From NCBI RefSeq assembly GCF_016772475.1, contig NZ_CP068595.1, forward strand, positions 5,642,001 through 5,706,000: DNA of 64,000 bases, read 5' to 3'. Positions 8,763 through 16,173 of the stretch are shown piece by piece. The stretch is from Paenibacillus sonchi (GTDB lineage: Bacteria > Bacillota > Bacilli > Paenibacillales > Paenibacillaceae). Made by a program: the position numbers and the translations under genes. The number at the start of each line of letters is the position of its first letter. The stretch's first letter is position 1. The notes beneath the pieces were generated by a model that made no database searches, was not told the DNA's origin, and saw only the letters and a list, made by a program, of their open reading frames with translations.

Positions 8763-9761
8763 TTATTCCAGCCAGTGCCGGCTTCGCCGCCGCTTCTGGA
8801 AGGTTACAATTTCCCGCACTCCCGCCTGCATCAGCATCTCTAGCTGCTGATCTGTATACCCGCCGAGATCGTCAGGAAAATGGGCATCGGTAGAGGTGGT
8901 GAACAGCACGCCTTTGGCTGCCAGTACGGCCAGGAAAGCCGGGCTCGGGCACATTTCCCGGATCGGATAGCGGTACACCATTCCCGCGTTAATCTCCGTG
9001 GCCGTATCATGCGCGATCAGCAAATCCGCAATCCGCTCATACATCGGCAGCAGGCGTTGTTCATCCGGGCGGTAGTTGAAGGCTTTGAGGTTGTCGAGGT
9101 GGGCGACAATATCGAACAGGCGTGAAGACACCGCTTGGCCGACGATCTCGAAGAACCGGGCATACAGGACTTCCAGATCAAATTGTTCAAAATACATCTG
9201 GGTCGCCGGATTGTCAAAGCCCCAGCCATCTACAAAATGCACTGAACCGATAACATAATCATATGGCTGTTCCTTCAATATTCCGGCTAGCTCCTGTTTG
9301 CAGCCCGGGAAATAATCGGCTTCGATGCCAAGCCGCAGCTGCACCCCTTCACGCTGCCATTTTTCCTTTTGGGCCTGAATGCAAGCAACAAAATGCTCTG
9401 TATCCGCCATACACACCTGATCCAGCCACTCCCGCTGCAGACGGCCTATCAAGGTATCATCCAGGAGCATGTGTTTTTCATAATAGGCTTTATATTTCGT
9501 GAAACGGTACAGATGATCGACGATGCCCACCGTATGAATGCCGCGCTGCTTGGCCTGCTTCAGATACAGGTCCAGCCATTCCTCTGTAAAAGCTCCACCC
9601 GTCATGCGCCGCTCCAGCCGGCCGAAGCTCTCCTGCATCCAAGCCTGCGTATGGATCTGCTCGCTGCTGTCCGTCATCGCTGTGAGACTCTCCATCGTAC
9701 GCTGCAGCCATCTAGGTGAATACGGTCCTTCTTCCAGATGGAGGTGAAAATCTATTTTCAT
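8763..9761 (-). CDS. PHP-domain metallophosphatase (histidinol-phosphatase-like)
   Basis: A 332-residue PHP (polymerase and histidinol phosphatase) protein. Metal ligands are visible as HLH in IDFHLHLEE at the N-terminus, VDH in VGIVDHLYRF, the EADYFPG and GSVHFVDGW segments, and STDAHFPDD near the C-terminus, matching the three-metal site of HisK-type phosphatases. The ATG follows GGAGAGG by 8 bp. It is 41 bp downstream of a metallophosphoesterase gene and shares its terminator. HisK activity is possible, but no histidine genes are near; the DeoR-type regulator next door suggests a sugar- or polyol-phosphate substrate. Confidence 0.85.
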   Translation of the reverse strand: MKIDFHLHLEEGPYSPRWLQRTMESLTAMTDSSEQIHTQAWMQESFGRLERRMTGGAFTEEWLDLYLKQAKQRGIHTVGIVDHLYRFTKYKAYYEKHMLLDDTLIGRLQREWLDQVCMADTEHFVACIQAQKEKWQREGVQLRLGIEADYFPGCKQELAGILKEQPYDYVIGSVHFVDGWGFDNPATQMYFEQFDLEVLYARFFEIVGQAVSSRLFDIVAHLDNLKAFNYRPDEQRLLPMYERIADLLIAHDTATEINAGMVYRYPIREMCPSPAFLAVLAAKGVLFTTSTDAHFPDDLGGYTDQQLEMLMQAGVREIVTFQKRRRSRHWLE

Positions 9762-9802
9762 TACGTATCCTCTCCTTTTGCGGTAACTACTCCACCTCTG
9801 CG

Positions 9803-10702
9803 CTAAATTACGCTTCCATCCTCCTGCCTGATCCAGGTCTCGAAGCGCCGTTCCCCTTCCTTCAGTTGAATGACCCTCGCCCCGCGCTGCAGTGACCCGT
9901 ACGTGTTATGCCCGGTCACCCGGCCATAGGCCAGTGTTATCCCATGCAGCACACCTATGTAATCATTGTCATGATCGTGCCCGGCGAAGGCTGCCATCAC
10001 ATCCCCTGCTTCCAGCATGGCCGCGAACCAGCCGCTGTTCACTTTGGAGCAGCAGACCATTTCGCCTTTTCTCCCGGCTACACTCCCGGATTGCCATACC
10101 TCCTGATACTCAGGGATAGGAATATGCATAAAAGCCAGAGCAGGCAGCACCCCGCCGTTTCTCTCTTTGTTCTTGGCCGATTCCTGCGAATACCAGGCCA
10201 CTTGATCGGAATGAATCCAGGCATACCCGCCGATGGCTGCAGGCGCATATTCACCCGAATCCACGAAATACAGTGCCGCCGACTCCCGGTCTGCAGTGTG
10301 GTTGAAAAGCGGCAGCACATAATTGCCCGTGCCGTGGATCTCTCCCGGTCCGGCTTCAGCCATACACAGCTCATATTCTGTCAAAATCGCCTGCAGCTCT
10401 TCCCGTGTAACCCCCTTCTCTGTATCGTGGTTGCCATAGATCACAGCAAAAGGCGTTCCTGCCTGTACGGCAACCTCAATCACCCGCCGGAACGCAGCCT
10501 TAGGGTCCACGGTCTCTTCGCTGTAAACCAGGTCACCGCTGAACACTACCAAATCCGGTTGCTCGGTGATCAGAATACGCTCCATCAGGGCCAGCGTCCG
10601 GGCATCACGCTCCGGTTCGATTCCATCCTTCAGATGGATATCGGTAAACTGTACAATTTTAAAAGTGCCATCTGCATGAAAAGAAAGACGTTGCTTCTTC
10701 AT
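9803..10702 (-). CDS. Calcineurin-like metallophosphoesterase
   Basis: About 299 residues with the metallophosphoesterase motif series: TDIHL, FSGDLVY, YGNHDTE, MHIPIPE and FAGHDHDND, which supply the two-metal site. The start at 10702 is chosen because GAGGAGG lies 6-7 bp upstream; an in-frame ATG at 10729 has no such site and falls inside the operator repeats. There is no signal peptide, so it acts in the cytoplasm. It is the first gene of a two-gene operon with the PHP phosphatase and is divergent from a DeoR-type repressor. The substrate is unknown. Confidence 0.9.
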   Translation of the reverse strand: MKKQRLSFHADGTFKIVQFTDIHLKDGIEPERDARTLALMERILITEQPDLVVFSGDLVYSEETVDPKAAFRRVIEVAVQAGTPFAVIYGNHDTEKGVTREELQAILTEYELCMAEAGPGEIHGTGNYVLPLFNHTADRESAALYFVDSGEYAPAAIGGYAWIHSDQVAWYSQESAKNKERNGGVLPALAFMHIPIPEYQEVWQSGSVAGRKGEMVCCSKVNSGWFAAMLEAGDVMAAFAGHDHDNDYIGVLHGITLAYGRVTGHNTYGSLQRGARVIQLKEGERRFETWIRQEDGSVI

Positions 10703-10728
10703 CTTGAACCTCCTCAAAGTAAAACTCA

Positions 10729-10780
10729 TTGTTTTGTGATATTCATGTTGTTCTTTGTGTAATTGCGTTGTTTTTTGTGT
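10729..10780. promoter_or_regulatory. Three phased direct repeats, likely DeoR-family operator
   Basis: Three copies of a (G)TTGTTnTTTGTG element lie at 10729-10738, 10747-10760 and 10767-10780. Their TTTGTG cores start at 10733, 10754 and 10774, i.e. 21 and 20 bp apart, two turns of the helix, so all face the same side. DeoR-family proteins commonly bind such T-rich direct repeats. The site sits between the divergent phosphoesterase and deoR-type genes. Confidence 0.65.
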
Positions 10781-10796
10781 TCTTTTACTTTAAAAT
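10768..10796 (+). promoter_or_regulatory. SigA-type promoter of the DeoR-like gene
   Basis: TTGTTT at 10768-10773, a 17-bp spacer and TAAAAT at 10791-10796. The -35 element lies inside the third operator repeat, so the regulator probably represses its own gene. Confidence 0.6.
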
Positions 10797-10850
10797 AGCA
10801 CTAACAGCCAAAAGGATGCAAGCGTTAATTTTACATAAGGGGGTTGCACG

Positions 10851-11633
10851 ATGACATTACTCGCAGAAGAACGGCAGCAGCTGATCTTGCAGCAATTGGA
10901 GGAAACCGGAAAGGTAAAAGTTATCCCGCTGGCGCAGCAGCTTGAGGTGTCCAATGAGACGATCCGCCGCGATCTGGATGCCCTGGAGGAACAACGGAAG
11001 TTAAAGCGTGTGTATGGGGGCGCAGTGAAGCTCAGCCATTTCGACGGAGAGCCTTCGTATACGATGAGGCGCAAGCTGAACCAGGAAGGGAAGCAGGCGA
11101 TTGGCCGGGAAGCTGCCAGACTGCTGCAGGATGGGGATACTGTGTTCATGGATACAGGGACGACTGTGCTGGAGATGACCCGCTGCCTGGCCGGAAAGAA
11201 GAACATTACTATTGTGACGAACTCCCTGCCAACAGCGTCTGCGTTGCTCCAAGCCTTGTCCCTTGAGCAATTTACGGGCAAAGTCATTATGCTTGCCGGT
11301 GAAATCTCCGTTCAGCAGCAATCGGTGAGTGGGATTCTCGCCCATGAGCTGCTGAAACAATTCACACTGGACAAAGCCTTTCTGTCCGTCGGCGGAATCT
11401 CGCCTGCCCAAGGCATCACGGATTACGATATGAACGAATCGCTGGTGTCACGGCTGGCCGCCGGGCAGGCCAGTGAAGTGATTCTGCTGGCAGACCACAG
11501 CAAAATCGGCAGCACGGCTTTTTGCCAGATCGCTCCGCTGCATAATGCCGACGTGATCATCTCCGATCAGGAGCTGCCGGGGGGCTGGAAGGAAGAGCTG
11601 GAACGCATAGGGGTAGCGTGGATCAGGTCCTGA
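10851..11633 (+). CDS. DeoR-family transcriptional repressor
   Basis: A 260-residue repressor with an N-terminal winged helix (ERQQLILQQLEETGKVKV, then LEVSNETIRRDLDALEE) and a C-terminal sugar-phosphate-sensor domain of the DeoR type (FMDTGTTVLEM, VTNSLPTA, SVGGISPAQG, LLADHSKIG). The ribosome binding site is AAGGGGG, 7 bp before the ATG. Family members release DNA when a sugar phosphate binds. It faces the phosphoesterase/PHP operon across a short region with three operator-like repeats, so that operon is the probable target. Confidence 0.92.
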   Translation: MTLLAEERQQLILQQLEETGKVKVIPLAQQLEVSNETIRRDLDALEEQRKLKRVYGGAVKLSHFDGEPSYTMRRKLNQEGKQAIGREAARLLQDGDTVFMDTGTTVLEMTRCLAGKKNITIVTNSLPTASALLQALSLEQFTGKVIMLAGEISVQQQSVSGILAHELLKQFTLDKAFLSVGGISPAQGITDYDMNESLVSRLAAGQASEVILLADHSKIGSTAFCQIAPLHNADVIISDQELPGGWKEELERIGVAWIRS

Positions 11634-11659
11634 CAAAAAAACCGGTGCCAAGAGCAGCA

Positions 11660-11675
11660 TGTGCTTCAAATCACT
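11660..11675 (+). promoter_or_regulatory. Weak Crp/Fnr-like box upstream of ywiC-like gene
   Basis: TGTGC-N6-TCACT matches 8 of 10 positions of the Bacillus Fnr consensus TGTGA-N6-TCACA. It lies about 85-100 bp before the start of the YwiC-like gene. Chance occurrence is quite possible. Confidence 0.25.
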
Positions 11676-11759
11676 ATTGGAGACAGCAGAAGATCATATA
11701 TTTAAATAGTCCACTTGATTAGAGGATAAATCTAACTATCTATACAGAGGTGTATTACA

Positions 11760-12473
11760 ATGAAGAGGTTTATTCCCAATCAGCACGGAGCCTGGTCCAT
11801 GCTGGTTCTCCCCTTTTTGTTAGGGATGGCGGCCTCCCAGGCAAAACTTCTGCATATTCCCCTGTTCTTGTGCTGGCTGCTGATTTATTTATTCATCTTT
11901 CCCCTCCTTCAGGGGGTCAAAACGAGGCGTTTTGACCGGTATGGACCGCCGCTCAAAGTGTACGGTCTGCTGCTTTTGCCTTTTGCAGCTTATCTGATTG
12001 TTACAGAACCTAAGCTGCTTTGGTTTGCCTTACCAGCACTCCCGCTGTTTGCGGTTAATCTGTATTACGCCAGAACGAAGAATGAGCGGGCCCTCCTCAA
12101 TGATATCGCGGGAATTCTGTTGTTTTGCCTGATGGTCTTTCCCGTTTTTTATATCGGCGGAGGAACAGACTGGGGAATAGCTGGTGAATTATTTATACTG
12201 GCTTTGCTGTATTTTGTGGGGACTGCCTTGTATGTAAAAACGATTATTCGTGAAAAAAACAATCCCCGGTATTATTACGCATCTGTGATTTATCATGGAT
12301 TATTCCTGCTGGCGGGAGTGGTGCTGTTCCCATCGTTAACGGTCCCTCTGACGATCCTGCTGGCGCGCGCAACCAGTCTACCCAAAACAAAAATTACAGC
12401 CAAACGTACAGGAATACTGGAAATCGGCTTTTCTGTGATGCTGTACATATCTGTATGTGTCTTGTATTTCTAA
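11760..12473 (+). CDS. ywiC: YwiC-like integral membrane protein
   Basis: A 237-residue polytopic membrane protein that opens with IPNQHGAWSMLVLPFLLG, the conserved NQHGAW start of the YwiC-like family, followed by about six to seven hydrophobic segments. A conserved polar stretch with NLYYARTKNERALLND follows the third segment. A GAGGTG ribosome binding site lies upstream. In Bacillus subtilis ywiC sits beside the nitrate respiration genes, and here it lies 4 kb from narK. Its function is not established. Confidence 0.85.
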   Translation: MKRFIPNQHGAWSMLVLPFLLGMAASQAKLLHIPLFLCWLLIYLFIFPLLQGVKTRRFDRYGPPLKVYGLLLLPFAAYLIVTEPKLLWFALPALPLFAVNLYYARTKNERALLNDIAGILLFCLMVFPVFYIGGGTDWGIAGELFILALLYFVGTALYVKTIIREKNNPRYYYASVIYHGLFLLAGVVLFPSLTVPLTILLARATSLPKTKITAKRTGILEIGFSVMLYISVCVLYF

Positions 12474-12485
12474 TATCAGGAATAG

Positions 12486-12512
12486 AGCAGGCCCGGAGTG
12501 CGGCCTGCTTTG
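12486..12512 (+). terminator. Hairpin after the ywiC-like gene
   Basis: AGCAGGCC and GGCCTGCT form an 8-bp perfect stem with an 8-base loop, 13 bp past the stop. The T run behind it is short, so termination may be partial. Confidence 0.55.
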
Positions 12513-12698
12513 GGTGCACTGTGAATGCATGCTGTCAGAAGAAAATAAAGTATTAGACTGATAATGCTTCATTATGCTAACGGGCAAGTTAATATAATTC
12601 GCTAGGGTTTGGAAACTAAATTATTTGTTGTTCGTAATATTAATCAGTCAATGAGAGATATGATTTCACTAAGTATATTTAATTAATGAGGTGGGGCT

Positions 12699-13064
12699 TT
12701 GTCATCATTATTCCTAGTGGTTTTTTCAATAAATTTTGCTCTCCTATGTTTGCACGAAATGGATGCAATAAGAGCTAAGGAATGGAAGATGTTTGTAATT
12801 CTTAAAGATATGGAAGATAAACGTGCATTCAAAGTTTTTACCATTCTACATCTACCGCTATATACGATTTTAATATTTTCATTTGTAAGTCATCAGCTTT
12901 TATCTTTCGTATTTATAGATCTGTTCATGATTTTTCACTCATTAGCTCATTTCTTCTTTGAGAAGCATCCAAACAACAATTTTAAAAACTTATACTCAAG
13001 AATGATTATATATCCAATGGGCATATTAGGGATCGTGCACCTTCTTGGATTAATGTACTCTTGA
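12699..13064 (+). CDS. Small membrane protein with HEMDAxxxKEW motif
   Basis: A 121-residue protein starting at a TTG with a strong GAGGTGGGG ribosome binding site. It has about four hydrophobic segments and an N-terminal LHEMDAIRAKEWKM stretch that recalls a family of small bacterial membrane proteins of unknown function (I believe DUF6713, from memory). A second conserved-looking stretch is FHSLAHFFFEKHP. The gene is much more AT-rich than its neighbours and lies beside a repeat array, which suggests it came from elsewhere. The function is unknown. Confidence 0.65.
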   Translation: MSSLFLVVFSINFALLCLHEMDAIRAKEWKMFVILKDMEDKRAFKVFTILHLPLYTILIFSFVSHQLLSFVFIDLFMIFHSLAHFFFEKHPNNNFKNLYSRMIIYPMGILGIVHLLGLMYS

Positions 13065-13181
13065 ATATCGTTCCATCAAAAATTCCTAAAAGACAATCAG
13101 TCTAAAACTTTATTTACTTTGAACACATGCGACTGCAATCTAAGCGGCCGATTCGTCTCCGCCATGTGATGACCAATCGCG

Positions 13182-13589
13182 CAACAACGGCATTTCTGCC
13201 GTTGTTTCCTGCCATTCCGCCGGCGCTGAGCTCAATAACGGCATTTCTGCCGTTGTTTCCTGCCATTCCGCCGGCGCTGAGCTCAACAACGGCATTTCTG
13301 CCGTTGTTTCCTGCCTTTCTGGCAGCGCTGAGCGCAACAACGGCATTTCTGCCGTTGTTTCCTGCCATTCCGCCGGCGCTGAGCTCAACAACGGCATTTC
13401 TGCCGTTGTTTCCTGCCTTTCTGGCAGCGCTGAGCGCAACAACGGCATTTCTGCCGTTGTTTCCTGCCTTTCTGGCAGCGCTGAGCGCAACAACGGCATT
13501 TCTGCCGTTGTTTCCTGCCTTTCCGCCAGCGCTGAGCGCAACAACGGCATTTCTGCCGTTGTTTCCTGCCTTTCTGGCAGCGCCAGGTA
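13182..13589. repeat. Eight tandem 51-bp units, each carrying a 10-bp-stem hairpin
   Basis: Units start at 13182, 13233, 13284, 13335, 13386, 13437, 13488 and 13539, exactly 51 bp apart. Each has AACAACGGCA, loop TTTC, TGCCGTTGTT (a 10-bp stem; unit 2 has one change in the left arm), then a variable 27-bp part in three versions: A (CCATTCCGCC..., units 1, 2, 4), B (CCTTTCTGGC..., units 3, 5, 6, 8) and C (a hybrid, unit 7). Version B adds a second hairpin CTGCC/GGCAG. Because 51 is a multiple of three, several frames stay open throughout, and I do not regard them as genes. The wider gene-free stretch 13065-13853 shows nothing else I can name. Confidence 0.97.
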
Positions 13590-13853
13590 TGGCGGACCAT
13601 TGCCCAAATCCGGCCGGTGGCAAACCTAAGCGGTATTTCCGTTCCGTTCATGCAGATGCCCTATGTCTCAAGCATACCTGCCGGCGACAGAGATATTACT
13701 ACAAAAGCTTCGTTTATCTTGACGCTCAGGTTATTTGGCCAGTTAAATAAAGCCATTCTTATAGTACTTTTGAGTCATGAAAAAATATGCCGGTTGGGTG
13801 AGAATATAGGCAGCAGGCGGATTGACCTGAGTCCATAGAGAGGAGCAGCCCTA

Positions 13854-14753
13854 GTGAAAGAGCAGGAACGGCGTTATTCTGCACTGATTGCGGACCAATT
13901 CCCGGAATTGCACATTCGAACCGTGGAGTCGCTGGGCGAAGGCTATCGGAATTTTGCGGTACTCGTGAACGGGGAATGGGTATTTCGCTTTCCCAAAAGT
14001 CATCAAGGTGCGGATGAATTGAACAAAGAAATACATTTGCTGCCTCTGCTGTCCGAGCGAGTCAAGGCCGGGATTCCGAAGTTTGTATACAGAGGAACAC
14101 AGGAGGATGGACGTCCCTTTGCAGGCTACCGGAAGGTCGAGGGGGAAGTCCTGGGGGAAGACGGAATCGTCTCTCTCTCCGGTTACGCAAGAGAGCGACT
14201 CGCCGTACATCTTGGGGATTTCATGAGTGACCTGAACGCATTCCCGGTTAAAAGCGCTATTCAGGCCGGTGTCCCCGCACTACAACTTGCGAATGAAATC
14301 CAGTCGTTGAAAGATGCTGCGGTGAGGCAGGTTTTTCCTCATCTTGAACCGTCTTTGCGCGACTATCTCCACCGGCGGTTTCAAGCCTATCTGGAGGATA
14401 CTGCATATACCCGATATATTCCGGCACTGATTCACGCCGATTTGTCGCCGGATCACTTTTTGACGGATTCGCACCGGTCCGTACTGACAGGTATTATCGA
14501 CTTCGGCGATGCCGCGATAAGCGACCCGGATTACGATTACTTGTATTTGCTCGAGGATTGCGGAGAGGAATTTACTCGTCAAGTGATGGCGCATAGAGGC
14601 GGGGCTGACCTGGACGCCCGCCTGCGAAAAATCTCCCTGTTCGTCACATTCGATCAGGTCCGCTATCTGTTGGAGGGCTTGGAGTCCGGGGACCCGGATT
14701 GGATTCAGGAAGGGCTTGAGTTAGTGGAACAGGATATGCAAATCAACAGGTAG
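13854..14753 (+). CDS. Aminoglycoside-phosphotransferase-family kinase
   Basis: A 299-residue small-molecule kinase with the protein-kinase-like fold. The start is GTG with AGAGGAG upstream. The catalytic loop is LIHADLSPDHFL (His-x-Asp, with His in the usual Asn position, as in several macrolide and hydroxyurea phosphotransferase relatives), followed by the metal-binding IIDFGDAAISDPDYD. The N-lobe has FRFPKS with the ATP-binding lysine. It may confer resistance to an antibiotic or phosphorylate a metabolite; the sequence does not decide. It is followed by its own terminator. Confidence 0.85.
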   Translation: MKEQERRYSALIADQFPELHIRTVESLGEGYRNFAVLVNGEWVFRFPKSHQGADELNKEIHLLPLLSERVKAGIPKFVYRGTQEDGRPFAGYRKVEGEVLGEDGIVSLSGYARERLAVHLGDFMSDLNAFPVKSAIQAGVPALQLANEIQSLKDAAVRQVFPHLEPSLRDYLHRRFQAYLEDTAYTRYIPALIHADLSPDHFLTDSHRSVLTGIIDFGDAAISDPDYDYLYLLEDCGEEFTRQVMAHRGGADLDARLRKISLFVTFDQVRYLLEGLESGDPDWIQEGLELVEQDMQINR

Positions 14754-14778
14754 AAGCAGCCGGAGACGGCTGCTTTTT
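14754..14778 (+). terminator. Rho-independent terminator of the phosphotransferase gene
   Basis: AAGCAGCC, 6-base loop, GGCTGCTT, then TTTTT; the stem starts directly after the TAG stop. Confidence 0.9.
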
Positions 14779-14874
14779 GATCGTCTCCTGCGTTTAAGCC
14801 ATGTATCTATGGTTCTTTGCAGATAATAAGGGGTATTATACCTAGGTAAACTAATCTGAAAGGGGATACTAACG

Positions 14875-15114
14875 ATGGCAAAGGAAACTGAACCAACCTC
14901 CTTCTCAAGCCGCGAAGAGCGTGAAGAAATAGGCCGCCGGACCAATGCCGGCTTCGCCCGTGTGGAAAAGACAGAAGTTGAAGCAAACGCCGGCGGCATC
15001 CCGACAGGACCTGTGGCTCAAGATCTCTCAGAAGAAGAAATCCGCCGGAGAGTAGGTTCCGGAAACTTTGAAGCGGCGAAAAACGATCTTCAAACCGGAT
15101 CAATCAATAGTTAG
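14875..15114 (+). CDS. Small hydrophilic protein of unknown function
   Basis: A 79-residue, charged protein without hydrophobic segments, behind a GAAAGGGG ribosome binding site. It contains EEREEIGRRTNAGFARVEKTE and a C-terminal EEEIRRRVGSGNFEAAKNDL, which looks helical. Size and composition recall small spore or stress proteins, but I recognise no family. It converges with moaA with 7 bp between the stops. Confidence 0.5.
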   Translation: MAKETEPTSFSSREEREEIGRRTNAGFARVEKTEVEANAGGIPTGPVAQDLSEEEIRRRVGSGNFEAAKNDLQTGSINS

Positions 15115-15121
15115 TGCGCCC

Positions 15122-16137
15122 CTATCCGCCTATATAGGACATGCTTATCTTTTTCCGGTCCGCTGCCGTGTGCTCCTGGCGCTCATCGGAATACCGGTCC
15201 GCACGTTTCTCCCAGACGTCTTTGATCACATTCAACAGGCTGCTGTCGTCAGCCCCGCTGCGGAGCAGTGCCCGCAAATCCGTACCGCCGGAAGCAAAAA
15301 GACAGGTGTAGAATTTACCGTCAGAAGATAACCGGGCCCGCGTACAGGATGAGCAAAAGGATTCTGATACCGAAGTAATAAACCCGATCTCTGCATCACT
15401 GTCTTTGTACCGGTAGCGCTGTGCGACTTCCCCATAAAAATCCTGCTCCAAAGCCTCCAGCTCATAAACTTCCCGGAGACTTTGGAGAATTTCTTTTTTG
15501 GTAACCACTTTTGCCAAGCTCCACCCATTGTCATTTCCCGCATCCATAAACTCAATGAAACGGAGTGTGATTTTGCGTTCCTTGAAATAGGCAGCCATCG
15601 GCAGGATCTCCGATTCATTTACGCCTTTTTGCACGACCATATTGACTTTGATCTCATAACCGATCTCCAGGGCTTGATCGATATGTTTCAGGATAAGAGA
15701 CGGCTTGAGCCCTCTTCCATTCATTGTCCCAAAATCTCCGGATGCAGCGCATCCAGACTGATATTAAGCCGCCGCAGTCCTGCTGCGTACAATCCTTTAG
15801 CCTGCTGCCCCAGCAAAACGCCGTTGGTCGTCAAGCCGATGTCCTCAACCCCGTTAAGCGACCGGATTCCTGCCACAAGCTCCGGAAGATCTTTCCTCAG
15901 CAGCGGCTCTCCTCCGGTCAGCCTGATTTTGACTACCCCTAAGGATACAAACAGCCTGGTCAGCCGCAGAATTTCAGCAAAGGACAACAGCTCCCGGGCA
16001 GGTAAAAAGGCGTAATCCTCACCGAATATTTCCTTCGGCATGCAGTAGGAGCAGCGGAAATTGCACCGGTCTGTCAGGGAAATCCTTAAATCACGGATGG
16101 GCCGCTTCAGCTGATCTTGTATGGATGTAGTGTTCAT
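15122..16137 (-). pseudogene. moaA: moaA (GTP 3',8-cyclase), reading frame broken once
   Basis: MoaA is the radical-SAM enzyme of the first step of molybdenum cofactor synthesis, which nitrate reductase needs. The N-terminal part (start 16137 behind AAGGGGAGG, stop 15721) has the SAM cluster Cys25/29/32 (CNFRCSYC), TGGEPLLR and LNISLDAL. The C-terminal part (15724-15122) continues with NGRG, the second cluster [19 protein letters not shown] and a terminal GG. The two parts join seamlessly if one A is added at about 15724. As it stands, the TGA stop and an ATG overlap as ATGA, so two coupled polypeptides could be made. It is either a real single-base deletion, a sequencing error, or a split enzyme. 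It lies 15 bp past narK (16 bp gap counted to the preferred start is longer, 36 bp). Confidence 0.85.
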
Positions 16138-16173
16138 GCGCCCCTCCCCTTTTGGCATGTGAATGCCCTCTCT

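Noticed and set aside
8667..8765. Open frame past the PHP gene stop ending in GKGNVITHNA
   Set aside because: It is about 30 codons, has no start signal and lies between a stop codon and a terminator; treated as 3' untranslated sequence.
9908..10762. Plus-strand frame of 284 codons
   Set aside because: It is the antisense of the metallophosphoesterase gene, which has all family motifs; the antisense frame resembles nothing and has unlikely composition.
13182..13589. CRISPR array
   Set aside because: The sequences between the hairpins are near-identical copies rather than unique spacers, and there are no cas genes.
13127..13750. Long open frames of 17-residue repeats (both strands) across the 51-bp array
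   Set aside because: The unit length is a multiple of three, so any stop-free frame stays open. Three frames are open at once, unit differences do not follow codon positions, and no start with a good ribosome binding site precedes them.
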